Of a stretch of DNA of 41,112 nt, positions 35,333-41,112 are shown in pieces (the first letter of the stretch is position 1; each line of letters starts with the position of its first letter). The notes under the pieces were generated by a model. It did not search any database and was not told the origin of the DNA. It saw only the letters and a list, made by a program, of their open reading frames with translations. The translations under genes were made by a program, and so were the position numbers. The DNA comes from Bacteroidales bacterium UBA1794 (GTDB taxonomy: Bacteria > Bacteroidota > Bacteroidia > Bacteroidales > Bacteroidaceae), in NCBI GenBank assembly GCA_002315435.1, contig DCFW01000030.1:1-41112 (forward strand). Reading direction: 5' to 3'.

Positions 35333-38300
35333 TTAAAATCTTATACTACATCCAAATGAATATATCGCATTTATCGGATAGTATGATGGAGAATCTCCAG
35401 TACTTATACTATTTTCTGGGTCCCATCCTTTATAGAATGAGTTGAAATTATAAAGATTCTCACCACTTAGATAGATTCTACAATATTGCAATCCAACTTT
35501 GTTCAGAATATTCTGTGGGACTGTATATCCGATCTGGATATTTTTGATCCTTAAAAAACTAGCATTTCTTATCCAATAATCAGATTTTTGAAGATTTGTA
35601 TTATTCATATTTAAAGTTTCTAATCTTGGGTACTTAGCCCATTTATTAGGATTAGATGTAGTCCAACGATTATCAACTTGCCATCTTTGGATCTGCCCGC
35701 CATTGTAAAACGCATAAGCCATATAAGATCCAATTAACCTTTGATATCCTCCAAGACCAGAAAATAAAGTAGAAAAATCAAAACCTTTATATGATGCGCT
35801 CAACGTCATTCCATAATAATATTTAGGAGTCGTACATCCGATCACAGTCCGATCATTATTAGCATCAACGCTACCATCACCACTCAAATCCTTATACTCA
35901 ATATATCCAGGCTTCAAACCACTATTAGAAATCAACTGACTTGGGGCAGAATTAATTTCAGCTTGATCAGTAAATAACCCATTTGTTCTGTAACCATAAA
36001 TTATTCCTATCGATTTACCAACGATTAGTCCATTGTCTAAATCTTGAGTTGCCCCATTAGCTAACTTCTTAACCGCATTTGTAACATAAGTAAAGTTAGG
36101 AGAAATAGTATATTTGAAACTATTTCCTATTCTTCCATTATAGGCTAAATTTATCTCAATTCCTTTATTTGCAACAGCACCAACATTGGATTCACCCACA
36201 CTACGTCCCATTATACTTGTATATTGAACAGAAGATAATATATTGTAGGTATATTTATAGAAATAATCTATACTGGCAGTAAAATGTTTGAACAGGTCAA
36301 AATCCACTCCGACATCTGTAACAGAGGTCGTTTCCCATGTAATATCACTGTTATTGTATGAATTCATTTTCGTCCCAGATGCAAGAGTCGCTGGTGTTCC
36401 TAGCACCGCATTTTCACCTAATGAATATACCTCTTGATACGGATATGTTCCAATGTTTTGATTACCTAAAACACCCCATGATGCTCTCAATTTAAAGTTA
36501 TTTATAATATTAGACAAACCGCTTTTATTCCAAAAAGCTTCCTCCGATACTCTCCATCCTGCTGAGAATGAAGGGAAGATTCCCCAACGGTGACCTTTTG
36601 CGAAACGAGACGAACCATCATAACGAATATTAGCCTCAAATAAATATTTATCCATAAATGAATAATTTGCTCTCCCAAAATATGACACTAATCCCCATTC
36701 ATTAAGATATCCTGAGTTAGTAGAAGATGATGAAGAGCCTGCATTCAACTCATAAAGAGAATTGTTAGGAAATGTATTTCTATATCCATATAAATTATTA
36801 TAGGCATAAGTCTCTGTTGAAAATCCAGCTAGCAGATTAATGGAATGGGCATTAAGTTGTTTTTTATACGTTAATAGTCCCTCAAATGATTTATCTGTTG
36901 AATTATCTGATGTAACAGAAAGAGAAGCAGGACCTACAGTCTTGGTAGCATCAAACACAGTTTCTGCTATATATGCCTTATCATAATTATTACTGTAATT
37001 AAGACCTATCTTACCTCTAACTGATAATCCCGAAATTGGGGTTTGCCACAACAACTGAACATTTCCAATAACATTTGCACTGACATTTTTTTTAAATGAT
37101 GAACTTGACAACCACGCTTCAGGGCTATAATCATCTTGATAGCCAAATGTTCCATCGCTTTTCTTTCCAGCATATATTGGACCTTCACGTACTGCATATC
37201 CAATTATACCTTCAATACTTGAAGGTTGTCCGTTCGGGGATTTATAGGTTGTAGTATACGCATCCAAATCAATATTTAACGTGACATTCTTTAGGATATT
37301 AGTTGACATATTCCATAAAATACTATATCTATCACTAGATGTTTTTTCCGTCATACCGGATTGTTGCAAATAATTTGCTGATAAATTATAGGATAAAGAC
37401 GAATTTCCACCCTTAACATTTATATTATGTTTCTGTTGAAAACCAGATCCACTCTTCAGCAACCACTTCAAATGATTAACATTCGGATAGTTATCCGGAT
37501 CTGAACCATCTTTATATTTCTGGATTTGAGCATCAGTATAAGATGCGGATTTACCCATATTATTCATTGCCTCATTATAATATGTCGCATATTCCCCTGA
37601 TGAAAGGAAATCAGGAAGTTCTGTAGGTTTTTGCCATCCAAAATTACTATTATAAGCAACTAACGTTTTACCCTCTGCTCCTTTTTTAGTCTCAATCAAG
37701 ATTACACCATTGGCGGCACGACTACCATAAATTGAAGCAGAAGCTGCATCTTTCAAAAATGAAATACTTTGTATATCATTCGGATCCACATCATCAATAT
37801 TCCCTGAAACTCCATCAATTAATACTAATGGGTCATTACCTGCACTTGAGAAAGTACCAGTTCCACGAATATGAACCGTGGCACTTGCTCCAGGATTTCC
37901 GGAGGATTGAACCACACTTAATCCTGATACTAGACCTGCCAAGGCTTGTGAAGTATTTGAGATAGGTTTATTTGCAATATCATTCGCTGTTATAGATGCA
38001 ACTGATCCTGTTAAATCAGCTTTTTTTTGTGTCCCATAGCCTACGACAACCACTTCATTTAAAGTTTTCGATTCTTCTTCCAAAGTGATACTGAAACTAG
38101 ACCTATTTTCAGCTATTAGCTGCGCCTTCTTATATCCTACAGAAGAAATAACAATCAAACTTCGGGGTTTTACCAATAAAGTAAAATTACCTTCTATATC
38201 TGTCATGGTGCCATTCGTCGTTTCTTTCTCTATCACGCTCGCTCCGATAATAGGTTCTCCAGATGCATCTCTCACCACTCCAGATATTTTCTTCTTCTCT

Positions 38301-38653
38301 TCTTGAATATTAACCTTATCTACACGTTCTCGCTGTTCTTTATTTGAGACAACGATCAGTTTTGAAGAAATAATCTTATACTCCAAATCCCTTCCTTTTA
38401 ATACTTCGTTTAACACGGGAATTACAGAAGAATGCTCTTTTGAAATAGTGATGTCTTTCTTATTATCAATCAAAACATTGCGATACGAAAACCGATACGT
38501 AGTTTGCTTTTCAATAATACGAAAAACGTCTCGTAAAGAAACATTTTTTACATTTATGGTTATCATCTGTTCTTGTGCATATGAGTAGATGCAACAAAAA
38601 AATGACAATAGCACGAACAACATAAACTGCCTAGCTCTTAAATGTTTGCTCAT
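35333..38653 (-). CDS. SusC-family transporter with STN signalling domain
   Basis: A 1106-residue TonB-dependent transporter that can also signal. The order is: signal peptide (1-26), an STN domain (about 31-107; ITINVKNVSLRDVFRIIEKQ), a CarboxypepD_reg domain (about 121-198; ISGVVRDASGEPIIGASVIE), the TonB-box-like LNEVVVVGYGTQKKADLTGSV start, the plug (VHIRGTGTFSSAGNDPLVLID and YGSRAANGVILIETKKG) and the barrel ending FGCSIRF. The STN domain contacts the FecR-type anti-sigma factor encoded upstream, so substrate transport should release the ECF sigma factor. The 160-base gap before it has no TAnnTTTG box on this strand, in line with an alternative-sigma promoter. Confidence 0.94.
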   Translation of the reverse strand: MSKHLRARQFMLFVLLSFFCCIYSYAQEQMITINVKNVSLRDVFRIIEKQTTYRFSYRNVLIDNKKDITISKEHSSVIPVLNEVLKGRDLEYKIISSKLIVVSNKEQRERVDKVNIQEEKKKISGVVRDASGEPIIGASVIEKETTNGTMTDIEGNFTLLVKPRSLIVISSVGYKKAQLIAENRSSFSITLEEESKTLNEVVVVGYGTQKKADLTGSVASITANDIANKPISNTSQALAGLVSGLSVVQSSGNPGASATVHIRGTGTFSSAGNDPLVLIDGVSGNIDDVDPNDIQSISFLKDAASASIYGSRAANGVILIETKKGAEGKTLVAYNSNFGWQKPTELPDFLSSGEYATYYNEAMNNMGKSASYTDAQIQKYKDGSDPDNYPNVNHLKWLLKSGSGFQQKHNINVKGGNSSLSYNLSANYLQQSGMTEKTSSDRYSILWNMSTNILKNVTLNIDLDAYTTTYKSPNGQPSSIEGIIGYAVREGPIYAGKKSDGTFGYQDDYSPEAWLSSSSFKKNVSANVIGNVQLLWQTPISGLSVRGKIGLNYSNNYDKAYIAETVFDATKTVGPASLSVTSDNSTDKSFEGLLTYKKQLNAHSINLLAGFSTETYAYNNLYGYRNTFPNNSLYELNAGSSSSSTNSGYLNEWGLVSYFGRANYSFMDKYLFEANIRYDGSSRFAKGHRWGIFPSFSAGWRVSEEAFWNKSGLSNIINNFKLRASWGVLGNQNIGTYPYQEVYSLGENAVLGTPATLASGTKMNSYNNSDITWETTSVTDVGVDFDLFKHFTASIDYFYKYTYNILSSVQYTSIMGRSVGESNVGAVANKGIEINLAYNGRIGNSFKYTISPNFTYVTNAVKKLANGATQDLDNGLIVGKSIGIIYGYRTNGLFTDQAEINSAPSQLISNSGLKPGYIEYKDLSGDGSVDANNDRTVIGCTTPKYYYGMTLSASYKGFDFSTLFSGLGGYQRLIGSYMAYAFYNGGQIQRWQVDNRWTTSNPNKWAKYPRLETLNMNNTNLQKSDYWIRNASFLRIKNIQIGYTVPQNILNKVGLQYCRIYLSGENLYNFNSFYKGWDPENSISTGDSPSYYPINAIYSFGCSIRF

Positions 38654-38748
38654 CTTATTAAATTTTTGAAGTTAATAAATAATTAATAACCTTAAAAGGT
38701 AATTAAATATAAAGACAAGGCAAGTTCAATATCATACCGATAAAAACA

Positions 38749-38764
38749 TGTGTTATAAAACACA
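38749..38764. promoter_or_regulatory. Palindrome in the susC upstream region
   Basis: TGTGTT and AACACA flank a four-base ATAA centre (38749-38764) about 100 bases upstream of the susC start. A second small palindrome, ACCTTAAAAGGT, lies at 38689-38700. Either may belong to the ECF-dependent promoter region or act as an operator; nothing further can be claimed. Confidence 0.3.
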
Positions 38765-38777
38765 CTCTCATAAAAAA

Positions 38778-38805
38778 ACCGTATCTTTAGAATTAAAGGT
38801 ACGGT
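38778..38805 (-). terminator. Intrinsic terminator between fecR and susC
   Basis: On the minus strand ACCGTACCTTT and AAAGATACGGT form an eleven-base stem (one G-U wobble) with a six-base loop, followed at once by a run of seven T. It starts nine bases after the fecR stop, so the sigma/anti-sigma message ends here and susC needs its own promoter. Confidence 0.85.
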
Positions 38806-38813
38806 CTGAAAAA

Positions 38814-39794
38814 TCAATTATTCTTTCTCGCTAAATAGATCCTATCTCCGGAAACTTTCACTTTCATATGATAAGAAATTTTTAATACATCCAAAACTTC
38901 CTGTAAATTAGTTGTAGGAAATGTGCCTGTAAATAAATCAGTAAGTCCTATCTTGTCATCAACAATAAACTTCACGTTATAGTTTTTCCCAACGGCTTGT
39001 AAAACAAAAGAAAGTGGTTCATTGCAGAATGTCATCTCTTTGCGTTTCCACGCAGTCGCATCCAAAATATTCTCTTCATTAACTATTTTAAGTCTGCCAG
39101 TTCGTCGATCCATAATAACTTTCTGATTGGGACTCATTATTACTGTTTCACCAGTCAAAATTGATAAGAATAAAACTTTACCTTCTTCTAAAGCCAATTC
39201 TACCCTTGGCTCTTTCTTTCGTGCTAATAAATTAAATTTTGTACCTAGCACTTTTACTTCTACCCCCTTAGATTCGATAACAAATGGATGCTTTTTATCT
39301 TTAGCGACTTGGAAATATCCTTCACCATCAAATGTTATCGTCCTATTTTCTTTGTTAAAAGTACTCGACATATACGCCAATTCTGATTCACTGTTTAAAG
39401 CGACTTTCGTCCCATCAGGCAAGATCATGCTTGCATGCTCTCCTTTGCCTGTAGTCACTTCTATTTTTTGTGTCATTAGCCGATTGTTCTCTTTGTATAG
39501 GTAAACAGTTGTACCAATAAAGACTACAAACAAAACGGCAGCAGCAATTTGTATCCATTTAGTGAGAATGAATCTAGCTTTAGAAGGACAATTTATTGCT
39601 TTATTAATTTGTCTTTTAACGCGATTAATATCATTGTCTTCAACAGATACAACGTAAATTTCATCATTCATCCAATTATCAAGCAGAACATTCCCTAATT
39701 CTGTATCATCCATGGAGTTCACCTGATCCTTTAACTCATCTAATTCTTTAGGAGTTAATCTATCTTCTCTATATTTTTTTTCTAACGATTCCAT
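38814..39794 (-). CDS. FecR-family anti-sigma factor
   Basis: A 326-residue single-pass inner-membrane protein. A cytoplasmic N-terminal part (about 1-80) should hold the sigma factor, a helix at about 82-103 (IAAAVLFVVFIGTTVYLY) crosses the membrane, and the periplasmic FecR domain follows (about 110-215; GEHASMILPDGTKVALNSES, DGEGYFQVAKDKKHPFVIES). The C-terminal DUF4974 domain (about 255-322; TFCNEPLSFVLQAVGKNYNV) is thought to touch the STN domain of the transporter. Its start is 36 bases after the sigma gene, probably on one message. This is the standard Bacteroidetes arrangement for substrate-triggered induction of susC/susD. Confidence 0.93.
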   Translation of the reverse strand: MESLEKKYREDRLTPKELDELKDQVNSMDDTELGNVLLDNWMNDEIYVVSVEDNDINRVKRQINKAINCPSKARFILTKWIQIAAAVLFVVFIGTTVYLYKENNRLMTQKIEVTTGKGEHASMILPDGTKVALNSESELAYMSSTFNKENRTITFDGEGYFQVAKDKKHPFVIESKGVEVKVLGTKFNLLARKKEPRVELALEEGKVLFLSILTGETVIMSPNQKVIMDRRTGRLKIVNEENILDATAWKRKEMTFCNEPLSFVLQAVGKNYNVKFIVDDKIGLTDLFTGTFPTTNLQEVLDVLKISYHMKVKVSGDRIYLARKNN

Positions 39795-39830
39795 TTAATT
39801 AATGACAAGTTTTTTATGCTTAAATACTGA

Positions 39831-40412
39831 TCAAAATACATTATTAATAAAAAATAACATCCACAGGAGCAATACAACATCTTTTAGAACTTCATGTAAA
39901 GTTTTCAAACCTATTGATAACTGATTTCTAACTGTTTGTTCACTTAATGATAATTCTAAAGCAATTTCAGAAGTACTCATTTGCTTGAATTTCGAAAGTT
40001 TTATCACGTTTTGCTGTGTAACAGGTAACTTGCTTAAAGCTTTTTCAATTTGATCTAGAAATTCCTCATATTCTATAAGGTGATGGGGATCATCACCTAG
40101 TAATTTATCTTGATATTCTACATAATCCTCATACACAGGAGAATTGACGCGAGCACGAAAGGCATTAATCAAGTGATGTTTAACCATAATAAAAAGGAGA
40201 GATCTTAAAGTTTCTTCCTGCTTTATGGTTGCTCGACTATTCCACAACTGAACAAACACATCTTGTACAATTTCTTCTGCGTCCTCTTTTACTTTGGTAT
40301 ATTGAAGCGAAAAAGCATATAATCTTCTGCCATACATATCATATATGTCATCAAAAGCTCTTATAGATCCATTCTTTAATTGCTTGATCAATTCTTTCTC
40401 GCTAAATTCCAT
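39831..40412 (-). CDS. ECF-type RNA polymerase sigma factor (FecI-like)
   Basis: A 193-residue sigma-70 family ECF factor. Region 2 spans about 20-85 (FDDIYDMYGRRLYAFSLQYT, AEEIVQDVFVQLWNSR) and region 4 about 125-175 (LPVTQQNVIKLSKFKQMSTS, then IALELSLSEQTVRNQLS, the DNA-reading helix-turn-helix). A hydrophobic tail (VVLLLWMLFFINNVF) of the kind often seen in Bacteroidetes ECF factors ends the protein. It lies upstream of fecR and has a good housekeeping promoter, so it should be made constitutively and held inactive by FecR until the STN-bearing SusC signals. The target is most likely the susC promoter downstream. Confidence 0.95.
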   Translation of the reverse strand: MEFSEKELIKQLKNGSIRAFDDIYDMYGRRLYAFSLQYTKVKEDAEEIVQDVFVQLWNSRATIKQEETLRSLLFIMVKHHLINAFRARVNSPVYEDYVEYQDKLLGDDPHHLIEYEEFLDQIEKALSKLPVTQQNVIKLSKFKQMSTSEIALELSLSEQTVRNQLSIGLKTLHEVLKDVVLLLWMLFFINNVF

Positions 40413-40474
40413 TTTTGTGTTCTTCCTTAGTTTCTTAGCAATAGCATTTTACCTCGCTGATTGTACTATATCTA

Positions 40475-40505
40475 CAAATATATAGATAAAAACCACTAAA
40501 ACAAA
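40475..40505 (-). promoter_or_regulatory. Housekeeping promoter of the sigma/anti-sigma genes
   Basis: On the minus strand TTTG (40505-40502) is followed after 19 bases by TATATTTG (40482-40475), an excellent fit to the Bacteroidetes -33/-7 pattern. Transcription should begin near 40468, about 56 bases before the ATG at 40412. Confidence 0.8.
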
Positions 40506-41112
40506 ATTTACATCAACATGTTAGGATATCATTATTTTATCTACTTCCATTATAGCCAAAAAATCATCCATGCAGTGCAATCTCTGTTGATATCTTATTC
40601 ACTATCGGAGCTTCATAGAGATCTGTATCAAAGGGCTGAATTTATTGAATAATTCATCACCAATTGTTTATATTGGTTTTAACCAAAAATCATTATAGAT
40701 ATGGGTAAAAGTATAAATTTTACCCCGCAGCAAATAGTTAATGAGATATATTGGAGCACCGCGATCCTATATACCGAAACGCTACCTTGAAAGCTGCATT
40801 TCAGTGATAATTCTGATTTTCGTTAGTTATCGAGATATAGTATATATTATAAAAGCTCAAAGACTGTAAAAATATCCTTCGCATATAAATTGCATAAAAC
40901 AAAAGAGTCCAAGAACTTAAGGTACCCCCCTTCCTCTTTTTTGTGCATTTTTGCTTAAAATGTAATATGTATGCAGTATTGTACCTATATCGTGTTTATA
41001 ATCAATTAATTACATCTTTAATTTCTGCATATATCCTAATAGGCTATTATTGCATAAAAAATGTATCTTCTAACATTTCGTATAAGTGTATTTTTCTATA
41101 TATTTATATATA
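40506..41112. other. Gene-free A/T-rich stretch with one hairpin
   Basis: No frame here has coding character and I see no tRNA or known RNA. The only clear structure is the inverted repeat GGGTAAAA (40703-40710) and TTTTACCC (40718-40725) with a seven-base loop. The end of the window is very rich in A and T. A gene could begin beyond the right edge and use this region as its upstream sequence. Confidence 0.5.

Noticed and set aside
1..41112. CRISPR arrays, tRNA or rRNA genes, transposases, integration sites
   Set aside because: I looked along both strands and found no regularly spaced repeats, no cloverleaf-like sequence and no transposase or integrase motif.

Overview
The window reads as chromosomal DNA of a Bacteroidales bacterium (Bacteroides or Parabacteroides type, probably gut-associated). 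The evidence is two SusC/SusD outer-membrane pairs, an ECF sigma/FecR cassette, repeated -7 boxes of the form TAnnTTTG, hardly any Shine-Dalgarno sequences, and a low G+C content. I cannot name the species. I see no tRNA, rRNA, CRISPR array, phage or insertion sequence.

Region 1 (1-8337, mostly minus strand) is a compact nonulosonic (legionaminic-type) acid operon. It starts near 8300 with a putative sugar transferase and runs through legB, legC, an ATP-grasp ligase, a small HAD phosphatase, legI, legG, a CBS/nucleotidyltransferase (PtmE/LegX type) and legF. Genes overlap or lie within a few bases of each other. The usual 4-N-acetyltransferase (LegH) is not in the window, while an uncharacterised ATP-grasp/HAD pair sits right after legC. 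The first gene has GT42/Maf-like signatures and is a candidate nonulosonate transferase. Region 2 (8317-11109, plus strand) diverges from it: a GT4 and a GT2 glycosyltransferase and a TIGR02757-family protein. The two divergent -7 boxes are one base apart.

Region 3 holds a secreted GH28 pectin-type hydrolase (11223-12485) and a minimal ethanolamine operon: permease, eutB and eutC (12719-16340), with no microcompartment genes. Region 4 (16470-21706) encodes a TonB-dependent receptor, a DUF4249 lipoprotein, a LytS-type histidine kinase and a LytTR response regulator. A near-perfect direct repeat with a 21-bp period lies just upstream of its promoter, which is the geometry of a LytTR binding site, so the operon probably controls itself. 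An acyltransferase-3 gene follows on the other strand.

Region 5 (23038-31558, plus strand) has a SusC/SusD pair preceded by a palindrome, an exported N-terminal-nucleophile amide hydrolase/acyltransferase, a glycoside hydrolase pseudogene with four disabling lesions, and an unrecognised secreted protein whose start overlaps the end of the dead gene. Region 6 (31669-40505, minus strand) has a GT39 membrane glycosyltransferase and a complete ECF sigma - FecR - SusC (with STN domain) - SusD system. An intrinsic terminator separates fecR from susC. No degradative enzyme accompanies it in the window. The last 600 bases hold no gene that I can support.
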